Below, in pieces: positions 51,024 to 60,315 of a stretch of DNA of 64,000 bases. The position numbers were made by a program, and so were the translations under genes. Source of the stretch: Neobacillus sp. PS2-9 (GTDB taxonomy: Bacteria > Bacillota > Bacilli > Bacillales > Cytobacillaceae); the NCBI RefSeq assembly GCF_030915525.1, contig NZ_CP133269.1:3197001-3261000 (forward strand), read 5' to 3'. Within the stretch, counting starts at the first letter, position 1, and every line of letters begins with the position of its first letter. The notes under the pieces were generated by a model that saw nothing but the letters and a program-made list of their open reading frames with translations, made no database searches and was not told the origin of the DNA.

Positions 51024-52583
51024 TTACAAAATCATTTTGTTGAATTTAGAAAGTGGTATTGTTTGAATGTTCATTGATTTTGCCTTTTCTAAAAGCATGT
51101 AGTCGCCGTTATCAGAATAAATAATTAAATCAACTTTGTAGCCATTCGAACCTTTACTTAGTCCTCCAACTTCCATATAACTCAAGATTTCTTCAACTTG
51201 AGATTGAACTCTAGCGGGCAAACATGCAATATTAACAATTTTGCCTTTAAATTCTTGTAGTCTCTTGTATGATGTCGAATATGGACCTTCTGAAAAACTG
51301 CTTTGAATTGGAACTCGATTTTTTTCAATTGTAACAGAATCTAAGTTTAATTCCTTTGAAACGGCATCAAGGAACCACATGTCTGTCAAAACCTCAATAT
51401 CAAGTTCTTTTGCTTTTTCTAATTTACTTCCAGGTTTTTCGCCGCAAATTAAATAATTTGTATTTGGAGACACGCTTCCAGTGACTTTTGCTCCACACTT
51501 TAATGCAATCTCCGTCATTAGTACTCTAGGAAATGGGCTTGTCCCTGTGAAAACAATCGTTTTTCCTTGAAAAATAGTACTCTCCCCTTCAATTTTTGCA
51601 ATGGTTTCAACGATATGGTCTAGTTGTTTCGGTTTAACTTTAAATAAAGGTAGCCAAGTAGTTGGTGCTGACCGTTTAATGACTTCAAAAAGCGTTTTAA
51701 CATCATCTAAAGCAATATGGCTCACAGGAAGTTCTAATTCATAAAAGGATGCTAAGTAATGTAAAGAATAAGAAAATAAATTAGGATTCGCATATTTAAT
51801 AGCTCGGATGGAGTCAAAGCACTCATAATCTTCATCTAACCATCCGTAGTAAACTAGAAATTTTCTATCAAAAGGTACATTATGGGCAACAATGGGATAG
51901 TTATACTTGGCCAATATCTCTTTGAAGATTTCCTTTTTTGTTTGGACTTCAGAAATATCGGCATAACCTGCTCCCATTCCTAAATGAATAGAAGAAGGAT
52001 CTTCCACTTCAGCCAAATGCTCTTCGTGGACGATTTCACCGTTCTCTACTACAAGAAGGGCAACTTCAAGTATCCCTAAATCTACATCAAACCCTCCTGT
52101 TTCAATATCGACTAATATCATATTTTTCATGGTTTCATCTCCCATAATTGAAAAATCAATAATGGTTCCAAATTCTTCTTTTACGTAGTTGATAATCGAT
52201 TCTTTACTTTCAAAAGTTCGGGATATTTTTTCGCTAAAAAAATGATAATGGTCGCTATACACACCCCTTCTTATGGTAAATGTCATTGATGCCTTCTTTC
52301 CCTCTTCGTTAACGTAATTGATTGTTTCTTTGTGTAATGGAACATATTGATATTTTGCTATTTCTTTTCCGTCCCTCATTACAATAAATAATGCATCGTT
52401 CTTGATACTACTGAAATCTAACTCTTGAGAACCATATAGCCCGATGGAACTCCAATTTTTTTTACCATTGTGTAAAAAAGACATTAACATTTTTTCGTTT
52501 CGGAACCCCATTACATGAACTCGATCCCCTTCAATAGTTAAGATACCACTGTCCATTTCGTTAATTCTTTCCTGCAACATCAT
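51024..52583 (-). CDS. DEDD 3'-5' exonuclease with BRCT domains
   Basis: 519 residues in three parts. Residues 1-150 form a domain I do not recognise. Residues 155-320 are a DnaQ-like exonuclease with LVDIETGGFDVDLGILEVAL (DxE), VAHNVPFDRKFL and HIALDDVKTL. Residues 335-410 are a BRCT domain like that of NAD-dependent ligases (KTIVFTGTSPFPRVLMTEIA, NTNYLICGEKPGSKLEKAKE), and a second BRCT-like unit ends the protein. The combination suggests binding and trimming of DNA ends. First gene of the cluster with AIPR; GAGAGG lies before ATG 52583. Confidence 0.82.
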   Translation of the reverse strand: MMLQERINEMDSGILTIEGDRVHVMGFRNEKMLMSFLHNGKKNWSSIGLYGSQELDFSSIKNDALFIVMRDGKEIAKYQYVPLHKETINYVNEEGKKASMTFTIRRGVYSDHYHFFSEKISRTFESKESIINYVKEEFGTIIDFSIMGDETMKNMILVDIETGGFDVDLGILEVALLVVENGEIVHEEHLAEVEDPSSIHLGMGAGYADISEVQTKKEIFKEILAKYNYPIVAHNVPFDRKFLVYYGWLDEDYECFDSIRAIKYANPNLFSYSLHYLASFYELELPVSHIALDDVKTLFEVIKRSAPTTWLPLFKVKPKQLDHIVETIAKIEGESTIFQGKTIVFTGTSPFPRVLMTEIALKCGAKVTGSVSPNTNYLICGEKPGSKLEKAKELDIEVLTDMWFLDAVSKELNLDSVTIEKNRVPIQSSFSEGPYSTSYKRLQEFKGKIVNIACLPARVQSQVEEILSYMEVGGLSKGSNGYKVDLIIYSDNGDYMLLEKAKSMNIQTIPLSKFNKMIL

Positions 52584-52597
52584 AGGTCCTCTCCCTT

Positions 52598-52634
52598 ATA
52601 GTAAAACTACTACGATACATATCTATTTTACTAT
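52598..52634. promoter_or_regulatory. Inverted repeat upstream of the exonuclease-AIPR cluster
   Basis: ATAGTAAAA and TTTTACTAT are perfect 9-bp complements 19 bp apart, 15 bp before the ribosome binding site. A further ATAGTACTTTTATAGTA run adjoins it. Fits a repressor operator. Confidence 0.45.
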
Positions 52635-52666
52635 AAAAGTACTATATATTCCCTAATTTACTTAAT

Positions 52667-53068
52667 TTAGGAAAGTTTATTTATCAATATGGATTCACTA
52701 ATAAAATCCTTGTTGGCTTCTTTTTGGACTAACATAGGTAAAAATACAGTCGAAATCCATGTTCCATGAATACAATTCCTTTTCCGTGTGGTGGAGGGGT
52801 TTGAACATTTCTTGTAAAATGAATAAAGGACCCATTTGGGTCCTTTATTCATTTTATTATTGGATAAAAACTTTAAAAACATATATTCAACAAAAGAAGG
52901 AATCCTTAACATTCCGTGTTTTGTATAGTTTCTAAATTTCACTCTACACTGTATTTCTGGCTTTAGATGAATAAACTCGAATCCCATCCAATTTCACAAT
53001 TCGGTTATAAAATCTTCATCATTAAATGCGGACTCAGCACGATGCAAAAGCATTGGTGAAACAAACAT
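52667..53068 (-). pseudogene. ATP-dependent DNA ligase, internally deleted
   Basis: It starts with a good site (GAGGTGA) and MFVSPMLLHRAESAFNDEDF then ITEL; a one-base shift continues KLDGIRVYS, the adenylated-lysine motif of ATP ligases. Directly after comes PEIQCRVKFRNYTKHGMLRI then PSFVEY, the OB-fold end of the same family. More than 200 codons between the two parts are gone. A strong terminator at 52817-52856 lies inside the run-on frame. Confidence 0.7.
52817..52856. terminator. Strong bidirectional terminator
   Basis: A perfect stem of about 18 bp, AAAATGAATAAAGGACCC and its complement, with an ATTT loop and A/T tracts on both sides; downstream of the ligase remnant. Confidence 0.85.
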
Positions 53069-53214
53069 AAAATCACCTCTTTTGTAAATTTTATCATGGT
53101 TAACCTAATTTACAGGTTGGTAATTAAATGTAATAAAAATAGTATTATATTCCTATATTGTATAATCCTAGAATGATAAAATAGTATTATCAAAGAACAA
53201 GAGGAGAGTTTGTA

Positions 53215-54387
53215 ATGAGGAAAAGAATTTTCTTTATAGGTTTGTTCCTTTGGCTCATGTCGTCAAATTTAGCTCTAGCACATCCAGGAGGTACCGATAG
53301 TAGCGGCGGACATACTTGCCGAACAAATTGCGAGGATTGGGGCCTAGATTACGGGGAGTATCATTCTCATGATTCAACGTCTGGAAGTGATTATGACGAT
53401 GGATACAAAAGAGGTTATAATCTAGCATACAGTTATACCTCTAAATGTGAGGAAGAATACGAATGGTGGTGGAAAGGTCCCCAGTCGTTCGGAGACGGGT
53501 ACGAACAAGGAATAGAAGACGGACATGAGGAAGGTTTGGAAGTTTGCTATAAAAATAGCCGTGACGCTGGTTATGAGCAAGGGTATCAAGACTACATAGA
53601 TGAATATGAATACAATAGTGAACCTGACGATACTTACGATTATGATACTTACCTAGAAGGTTACGATGAAGGATGGTCTGTTGCGGAAAGTGAGGACGAT
53701 AGTGAGGTAGAAGAAGTTTCTGCTTCCATTTCTTCAGATGACTCAACAACCGAATCGGAAGAGGAAGCCTATTATGATGGAGAAGAGATTAGCTCAATCG
53801 ATCGAGAGTCTGCATTTGATGATGGGTACGACGAAGGATACGAAGCTGCTGTGGAGGGTTATACTTACGATGACTACGAAGTTGGTTTGAATAAAAATGA
53901 ACTAGTTTACTATAAGAAAGGCTATTTTTCAGGTTACATCGAAGGCGGCGGCGGAAGTCTAGGCCAGAACGTTTACTATTATTTATTCCAAAAGTACATC
54001 TGGGCCACGATCTTAACCAGTATTCTAGTGTTAATTGGCTTATCATGGTTAATATCCAAACGAAGGGCGAAGAAAAGTGAAACTAACGCAGCTGGAGAAA
54101 ATGACAAAACATTCTCTATAAGGGCCATTATTCCTTGGTTACTCGGCGGATTCGTTATCTTTTCTATTTTAGGAATTTATATTTATCAATCCACATACAG
54201 TTCCGAACCAGCTAGTTCCGAAGAAAACGATAATCCTTATTCCTATACTAGTATTGATAAAGATTGTAGTGATTTTGAAACTCAAGAAGACGCTCAACTG
54301 TTTTATGAAGCCAATGGTGGCCCAGAAGAAGATCCTCATGATTTAGATCGTGATCATGATGGGATTGCATGTGATTGGAATCCTTAA
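53215..54387 (+). CDS. Exported YHYH/Excalibur-domain protein with DGY repeats
   Basis: 390 residues. A signal peptide (FFIGLFLWLMSSNLALA) is followed by HPGGTDSSGGHTCRTNCEDW and YHSH, as in YHYH-type proteins. An acidic region then repeats GYxxGY units: DGYKRGYN, DGYEQGIEDGHEEG, AGYEQGYQD, EGYDEGW and DGYDEGYEA. Two membrane helices lie near 262-280 and 303-322. The C-terminus is an Excalibur calcium-binding domain (DKDCSDFETQEDAQLFYEAN, DLDRDHDGIACDWN). It sits at the membrane or surface. AAGAGGAGAG precedes the ATG. It is one of two plus-strand genes in the island. Confidence 0.82.
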   Translation: MRKRIFFIGLFLWLMSSNLALAHPGGTDSSGGHTCRTNCEDWGLDYGEYHSHDSTSGSDYDDGYKRGYNLAYSYTSKCEEEYEWWWKGPQSFGDGYEQGIEDGHEEGLEVCYKNSRDAGYEQGYQDYIDEYEYNSEPDDTYDYDTYLEGYDEGWSVAESEDDSEVEEVSASISSDDSTTESEEEAYYDGEEISSIDRESAFDDGYDEGYEAAVEGYTYDDYEVGLNKNELVYYKKGYFSGYIEGGGGSLGQNVYYYLFQKYIWATILTSILVLIGLSWLISKRRAKKSETNAAGENDKTFSIRAIIPWLLGGFVIFSILGIYIYQSTYSSEPASSEENDNPYSYTSIDKDCSDFETQEDAQLFYEANGGPEEDPHDLDRDHDGIACDWNP

Positions 54388-54453
54388 AGATGTTTATTCT
54401 ATAAAACAGATGTTAAGATACTATTTTAAAAGTAAAAGAAGGGAAAAATAAAG

Positions 54454-54726
54454 ATGGAAAATACACTAAAAAGTTATTTACCTAAAGAAGTGCCAGACAA
54501 CCTTTTTACAAGAAATGAACTTAAATATATGGGGCTAGTACCAATAGAGCCGAAAGAACCTGATGCACTTGTAAATTACACAGACCAAAAAAGAGAGTTT
54601 AACCTCTATGATATAGAAAAAACTAGGGAACCTAAAAGACAAAAGGGTAACGGGATTTCTCTAACTATCAGGGATAGAGCACTTGAAGATATACTTAAAA
54701 AAAGAAGAAGAAGTATTCAAAATTAG
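54454..54726 (+). CDS. Small soluble protein, unknown function
   Basis: 90 residues, highly charged: YLPKEVPDNLFTRNELKYMG, LVPIEPKEPDALVNYTDQKR, and a basic end LKKRRRSIQN. No family is recognised. AAGGGAAAAA lies before the ATG. It follows the Excalibur gene by 66 bp on the same strand, and a terminator closes the pair. Confidence 0.65.
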   Translation: MENTLKSYLPKEVPDNLFTRNELKYMGLVPIEPKEPDALVNYTDQKREFNLYDIEKTREPKRQKGNGISLTIRDRALEDILKKRRRSIQN

Positions 54727-54749
54727 CTTTATGGTATATTTTTAGAAGA

Positions 54750-54773
54750 AAAAGGACCAATTTTGGTCCTTTT
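54750..54773 (+). terminator. Terminator after the 90-residue gene
   Basis: AAAAGGACCAA/TTGGTCCTTTT, perfect stem with T-run. Confidence 0.85.
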
Positions 54774-54845
54774 GATTATCGCAAATTCAACTAACTAAAA
54801 TAACCTGTCAATGGAAAATATTCTTCCTGTAACGGTTTCTTTTAA

Positions 54846-55175
54846 TTAGTTGTACCACCCAGTTTTTTCTTCATCAAGTGAATGATCAATACCCACAATC
54901 TTTCCAAGTTCTACACATAACTGGTTAATCTCATTAACAAATTCCTCTGCTTTTTCTAAACTGGTAATTCCAATCGTGTCTATTCCCTCGTGAATAAACT
55001 TATTTCTTGCATTAATTGCCTTTGTTACCTTAGAAAAATCAACTTTGTATTTTAATTGAGTTGTCTCCTCATCGGATAAAACTAACTGAAGCATATCTAG
55101 TAAATTTGACAAACCTAATCTACCTAGAAAATAATCCCCCATGATTTTTGATACCATTTTTGTTGCATATTGCAC
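54846..55175 (-). CDS. Small HEPN-like protein
   Basis: 109 residues, all helical. INARNKFIHEGIDTIG (about 53-68) carries the R-x4-H motif of HEPN ribonucleases or HEPN scaffolds, with helices before and after. HEPN proteins are common RNA-cutting toxins in defence loci. AGAGGT lies before the ATG. It may be a complete small HEPN or the end of a longer protein that has been cut. No antitoxin-like MNT gene is next to it. Confidence 0.6.
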   Translation of the reverse strand: MQYATKMVSKIMGDYFLGRLGLSNLLDMLQLVLSDEETTQLKYKVDFSKVTKAINARNKFIHEGIDTIGITSLEKAEEFVNEINQLCVELGKIVGIDHSLDEEKTGWYN

Positions 55176-55521
55176 CTCTTTTTATAATTAAATTGGATTC
55201 CTCGACAATTGCATCAGATTGTATGGGCTCAACACCTAAATCTTATTCGTAATAAGCACCCTTTAAGTGAAAATTTCCACAATTCGCCAATCAATAACGA
55301 CATTTTTAATATGTTACTCCATTTATGGCCCGTTGGTGGAAGACCAGAATCAATTCAATTTGGATAACAACTTAACATTTTGTTTCTCAAAAGTATGTTT
55401 TTTCTTTTATTACCAGAGGGTTTGAAGTACTAAACATCCTATCATTTTTTAGTACACTTTTTGTTGTTCAGTGGTAAAAAATATGGCATGGATGGTACAT
55501 GTCATTGGATGTTATCAGTAT
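55176..55521 (+). other. Intergenic stretch with a short open frame
   Basis: A plus-strand frame from TTG at 55209 to TAA at 55365-55367 encodes 52 residues (IVWAQHLNLIRNKHPLSENF, LLHLWPVGGRPESIQFG) that look protein-like but match no family I know; no ribosome binding site is seen. It may be a gene fragment. Confidence 0.35.
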
Positions 55522-56556
55522 CTAAATTATATTCTCAATTGTTGGTGTCAACAATCTTAAAGTTGTTCGTATAGCTTTTTGAAGTTTATTATAGATCTCT
55601 AGACAAGTATCAAAATTTAAATCTTCCGCTCCTTCCATTCCAGCACTTTTAAAGTCCTTTTTCGCAATAGTTCCTTGATGCATTATTGCGTTCCTTAGCT
55701 TATATATGATTATTAAATTTCTATATAATTCAGGTTCGACCTCGTTTAAGCTCTTTCCAGTAATATACTTTAATATGATTTTGTAATATGAATCTACGAA
55801 GTTATTTTTTCCTGTATCAATGAGCTTATCTAAAACAATATCTTTACCTACATTACGTTCCCGAATAAAATTCACAGTTTTTTTAATAAATGACTCTGCT
55901 TCTATTGCACAATAAATAATAAAATCAGTATATTCACTACTAAATAGTGATCTTTTTGCCTTATTCTTATACTCAATCCATACATCTCTTACAATATACG
56001 TACTACTGAATTTATCGGCTATTTCCTGCGTAAGAGTCTTTACCGATTTCAGGCGAATGTCGGTTTGAAAATCATCGCTGTAAGTATTCCAAAGCCTTGA
56101 ACTACCACTTATTTTACAATCCGGGTGAAGAAAAACAAAATCTGTCCGTTTAGCAATTGCGCCACTCATAGGATTAAGGGGTAACTCTTCAATCCAAAAC
56201 ATTTTTGTCATTTCCGATAAATAATCAAAATACTCATTAAGTCTATTTTTTAACATACTAAAGATAACTAGCTGATCATCTTCAGGAAGCTCATAGGTGC
56301 TATAAACACCTGTTTGTGTTTCCTTATAATCATCATGATTATAAAGTTCTGTTACAGCCTCAATTTCAATAAAGAAACATTTATTATCCGGATATTGGGG
56401 ATTGTATAATTCATCATTTGATTCAATATTTGGATAGAATGAAATAACGAACTCAGAAAACTCATTTGTTGCGGGCAAGCGAGTACTTATTAATTCCGCT
56501 TCCTTCATTCTGATAATATAGGGCAGTTTTATTCTAGCAAAGATTTTTAATCCCAC
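55522..56556 (-). CDS. HEPN-domain protein with unknown N-terminal part
   Basis: 344 residues. The N-terminal 200 are mixed alpha/beta and not recognised (LPATNEFSEFVISFYPNIES, IEIEAVTELYNHDDYKETQT). The C-terminal 140 are helical and contain IIYKLRNAIMHQGTIAKKDF, an R-x4-H HEPN motif. A GTG start has AAAGG 11 nt upstream. It lies downstream of the helicase gene, behind a terminator-like hairpin, so it may be transcribed separately. Confidence 0.6.
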   Translation of the reverse strand: MGLKIFARIKLPYIIRMKEAELISTRLPATNEFSEFVISFYPNIESNDELYNPQYPDNKCFFIEIEAVTELYNHDDYKETQTGVYSTYELPEDDQLVIFSMLKNRLNEYFDYLSEMTKMFWIEELPLNPMSGAIAKRTDFVFLHPDCKISGSSRLWNTYSDDFQTDIRLKSVKTLTQEIADKFSSTYIVRDVWIEYKNKAKRSLFSSEYTDFIIYCAIEAESFIKKTVNFIRERNVGKDIVLDKLIDTGKNNFVDSYYKIILKYITGKSLNEVEPELYRNLIIIYKLRNAIMHQGTIAKKDFKSAGMEGAEDLNFDTCLEIYNKLQKAIRTTLRLLTPTIENII

Positions 56557-56610
56557 TTATATCCATTCCTTTCCGATCTATATATACTATTAATCAAAAA
56601 ATTTTTTCTA

Positions 56611-56645
56611 TAAAAAGTGGCCCCTATTATTAAATAAGAGGCCCA
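56611..56645 (-). terminator. Probable terminator of the helicase gene
   Basis: GGCCTCTTATT/AATAGGGGCC imperfect stem, then ACTTTTTAT on the minus strand. Confidence 0.55.
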
Positions 56646-56799
56646 GATGAAAATTTCTATTTAGGATTTATAAATTCTTTCAATTAAGTTATAGGGCTTT
56701 CTTCTGTTTGATCATTAGTTCCAAGTTCCCCTCGAAACGCTTTTGATAATAACTAAAATTTACTAGTTAATCTGCTGTTTATTAGATCAAACGTATTTT

Positions 56800-59700
56800 T
56801 TATATATTTTTTAATATCATATATGCAGCCTCTAATATTTCATTTTCTTCATGTGTAATGGTTTCAAATTCTAATTGATTGTCAAGCCACTCTCTCTTTA
56901 ATCGAAGAACGTTTTTTCTAGAGGTTTCTTCATTAACAAATTCATCTAATGGAAGGATTGACCCCAATGTATGGGCAGCTATTCTGTTTCTTAATCCATA
57001 GCTATGCCAATAAAAGGTTGAGTGATCTTTTAAACCATTTTTGATTACTAAAGGGAGAACATTTAAACTAAAAGGAAGTATTTCATCTTTAAATAGAATT
57101 TCTTCTAAGATACATACCATTAATCCCGCATAACTTGAAATAGTCTCTATTTGTTTTTTTACTAGAGCTAATGTATCTGGGATCGGCTTACCAGCTGTTC
57201 TTGTATATTCCACTATTCCATCTATATGTAAATACTTTTTTGCTATTTCAGCGAAACTCCTGCCTTCCATATACATCCATGTAATATAGGAAAACTCATC
57301 CCAATAGCTGTCCCATTGGTCAGGCTTATTCCATATCACCTCTTTATCAATGTTAAAACCAACAGCTTGAGCGATTTTATTTATAAATGTAGGCTTCTGA
57401 GTAACATTATTTGGCAATAATCTTTTAATAAAAAATGGATGTAAGTTTTTCATACACTCAAATAAAAAGTCCTTCCAATTTCTTATATCCCATTCAAGCA
57501 TTTCTTCTTTACTACTATTTTGCAATGTAGTAGATACATTGCTTATAAAAGTATTAGTTGTAAAGAAATCAAAACCAGCTTTTCTTGCAACCTCTATTGA
57601 CCATTCAGGTGCATCAGCATTTTTTAGAAATTCCTTTTTTATACTATTGATATTATTAGTTGCTACAATTAAAGCCTCATCATCTATTATTTGTCTCATA
57701 TTTGAAGATGCATAGGTTTTACTTATTATTTTTTTTGTTTTTTCTATCTCTTCTTGCTCATTATTAAATGTTAACATTGACATAATGGTAAGTTCATCTA
57801 AGGAAGCTTTATCAGCTTGTATTGAACCATCAATAACGTTATACAAAAATTGACTTAATGGACTTCTTACTTTTATGGATGCATCATTATCTTTTAATAC
57901 ATCTATGGCCGAAATCGTTGAGTCGATATCATCATTTTCTTGCTTATATATAATTGGATCGTTAGGGACAATGATACTAAAGCTTTGATTGGAGAATCCC
58001 GCTCTTCCTGCTCTACCAATTGCATTCAATATAAGGGCTTTTGATCTTCGTCGTGCTTCAGGAGTATTCGCTTCCCTAGCATCACCAATTCTTGTACCAG
58101 CAACCACAACAGCAACTGAGGGTAAGTTCAACCCTTGTGCTAAAGTACCTGTGGCAAATAAAAGTTGTATGCTTTGATTTACAAATGCACGCTCTACTGC
58201 TTCCTTTTCAGTCTCTAACATATAAGAAGTATGAACTCCAACCCCGTTAATTAAAAGATTCTTCACCTCAGAGCTAGTACCTAATTCCTGTTCTGCTAAG
58301 AATAATAAACTTTCTTCTATCCCATTTAGATTATTAGTTTCTTCAGGATTAAGATTGAGATCCTTTGCTAAAGTAAATGGATAGTGCCTATTGGTTGGGA
58401 TAAATACAAGAGTAGGAATTCCCTTTTCTGCAAATGAAAGCCCCAGTAATTTAGAGGTTGTGTTTACCCAACTTGTTGCTGAAACTCCATACCTCCAAAT
58501 ATCTTCATTATTTTTTGTTCTTGACAGTTTATATTTTGCCTTAAAATTTGTATGCATTAGGGAATAGTCATTATAATCATTTTTCCATACACCTGAAAGA
58601 GAGTATAATATAGATAATACCGGTTCAAAACTCACGTTTTTCCTATGATCAGGTAATTCGTTTAATTGATCCCTTGCGGCTTTCAGTCCTATTTTAAAAT
58701 CATTATATTCAACACCAACTGCCCCTCTTAGAGAACGGGTAGGCTTCCAGGAAATTGAACTGATTTTGGTTTCCTTATTGGTTACATCTCTTAGCCAATC
58801 CGAAAGATCATTTGGGTTATTTAGCATTGCAGACATCAATACAAATTTGATATTGTTATTAAAAGCAATAATTTGTCCAAGAACCAAATCGACCGTTGCC
58901 CCTCTAGTTCCTTCTCCTAATAAGTGACATTCATCAAAAACACATAATGAACAATCATTAAAAATCTCTGGTGTAATTCTTAATGACATTGCACATTTTT
59001 CAGGGGTCATTACAGCTACAAACCTATTTGGATTTTCAATTTCATTTAGTAACTCATTTTCTAGCTTTGTATATTCATCCCCACCAACAAAGCTTCTGAT
59101 ATCAATAGATCCATAGAATTGGAGAGATTTTTTTAAATCCTTTTTTATTTGGTGGACTAAAGCATTAGTTGGAGCTAAATATAAAACCCATCCATTTGAT
59201 AAAGACTGTGTAACGGCAAGCTCTGCTATAAAACTCTTCCCACTTCCAGTGGGCTGATTTACTATTGTATGTTTACTAGGTCCGGGCAAACATTCCTCAA
59301 TGAACTCTTTCGCTGATTCCCAAATAAACGGTCTAGATTTATTTTCATAATTCCCCTTAACCCTTCCCTTTAGGTATGTAATAAAATCCAAAGTAGCTTT
59401 TTGGGGTAGTGGTGTATGATGGAATAAGGATCTCTTTGATGTTTCAGTTATCATTACTATTAGAACCTTTGAAAAGTGATACACCTCTGGGTAAAGTGCA
59501 TATTTATTTTTATAGGAGCTGTGATTAATTTGTGACAGTATCTCTAATGAATTCCTTAAACCTTCTTCCATATCCCCTGTTAGCCAATCGATATAATATA
59601 TAATAGAATCCCCTATGAGTGAATACATCTGAATTTTATTTTCAAAAATTAAATTCCTTAAAGACTTTTTGTAATGCTTATCCTTAAATATTGGTTTATT

Positions 59701-60315
59701 ACGATTAATTGACCATAAGTTGTTTGTTACTAAAGAAAGCAGATTATTAATAAACCACTTCTCAATTTGAATTAACTCATCTTCTTCTTGGTTATTCTGT
59801 ATGTTGTTTAAAACTTTAACAGCTTCATTAATTTCGGTCTGAGCATTAGCATCGTAACCGGAAATTAAATATAACAAAGCTGCCTCAGTTCTTGTATATA
59901 TAAATTCATTTGAAAGTATCAGGCCTATGTTTTGTTCCATTTCTTGGTTTAATAAAGTTGCAAGTAATGAAAGAGCTTCAGCTGCTACAAATGAAGCAGA
60001 TTTTATACTTTCTTCATTATCAATATTATCAAAGATTGCACTACTCTCTAATGAATCACCTAAACGTCTTAATTCATGATATAACTCGTTATATAAACTA
60101 GTAGATTCCTGTTCAATTTCTTCCTCAATCTTTTCTATCTCTTCCTCACTTAAAATATCAAAGTCTATTGTCTTATATTCATTATGAACTAACCCTAATT
60201 TCATTTTGATAGAGTAAATATATGCTTTTGATAATGTCCTTCTGCATTCCTCTATATTAAAATTTGGTAAATCGGGTAAGTTGTTAAACAAAAGAAAAGA
60301 GTAATTATCAAACAT
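56800..60315 (-). CDS. hamB: HamB-like DExH helicase (Hachiman-type)
   Basis: 1171 residues. An N-terminal helical region of about 340 residues precedes a superfamily 2 helicase: Walker A NQPTGSGKSFIAELAV (about 355), motif II FDECHLLGEG (about 463), motif III LMSAML, and motif VI NAIGRAGRAG (about 772), followed by a long C-terminal region. The arrangement is that of Ski2-like helicases of Hachiman and AbpB. Its ATG overlaps the end of the HamA-like gene by 8 bp (ATGTTTGA), so the two are translationally coupled. It would sense or unwind DNA ends and control the nuclease partner. Confidence 0.85.
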   Translation of the reverse strand: MFDNYSFLLFNNLPDLPNFNIEECRRTLSKAYIYSIKMKLGLVHNEYKTIDFDILSEEEIEKIEEEIEQESTSLYNELYHELRRLGDSLESSAIFDNIDNEESIKSASFVAAEALSLLATLLNQEMEQNIGLILSNEFIYTRTEAALLYLISGYDANAQTEINEAVKVLNNIQNNQEEDELIQIEKWFINNLLSLVTNNLWSINRNKPIFKDKHYKKSLRNLIFENKIQMYSLIGDSIIYYIDWLTGDMEEGLRNSLEILSQINHSSYKNKYALYPEVYHFSKVLIVMITETSKRSLFHHTPLPQKATLDFITYLKGRVKGNYENKSRPFIWESAKEFIEECLPGPSKHTIVNQPTGSGKSFIAELAVTQSLSNGWVLYLAPTNALVHQIKKDLKKSLQFYGSIDIRSFVGGDEYTKLENELLNEIENPNRFVAVMTPEKCAMSLRITPEIFNDCSLCVFDECHLLGEGTRGATVDLVLGQIIAFNNNIKFVLMSAMLNNPNDLSDWLRDVTNKETKISSISWKPTRSLRGAVGVEYNDFKIGLKAARDQLNELPDHRKNVSFEPVLSILYSLSGVWKNDYNDYSLMHTNFKAKYKLSRTKNNEDIWRYGVSATSWVNTTSKLLGLSFAEKGIPTLVFIPTNRHYPFTLAKDLNLNPEETNNLNGIEESLLFLAEQELGTSSEVKNLLINGVGVHTSYMLETEKEAVERAFVNQSIQLLFATGTLAQGLNLPSVAVVVAGTRIGDAREANTPEARRRSKALILNAIGRAGRAGFSNQSFSIIVPNDPIIYKQENDDIDSTISAIDVLKDNDASIKVRSPLSQFLYNVIDGSIQADKASLDELTIMSMLTFNNEQEEIEKTKKIISKTYASSNMRQIIDDEALIVATNNINSIKKEFLKNADAPEWSIEVARKAGFDFFTTNTFISNVSTTLQNSSKEEMLEWDIRNWKDFLFECMKNLHPFFIKRLLPNNVTQKPTFINKIAQAVGFNIDKEVIWNKPDQWDSYWDEFSYITWMYMEGRSFAEIAKKYLHIDGIVEYTRTAGKPIPDTLALVKKQIETISSYAGLMVCILEEILFKDEILPFSLNVLPLVIKNGLKDHSTFYWHSYGLRNRIAAHTLGSILPLDEFVNEETSRKNVLRLKREWLDNQLEFETITHEENEILEAAYMILKNI

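Noticed and set aside
52667..52987. 106-codon minus-strand frame as an intact gene
   Set aside because: Its first part is the ligase OB-fold tail and its second part reads through a strong terminator hairpin; treated as part of the ligase remnant.
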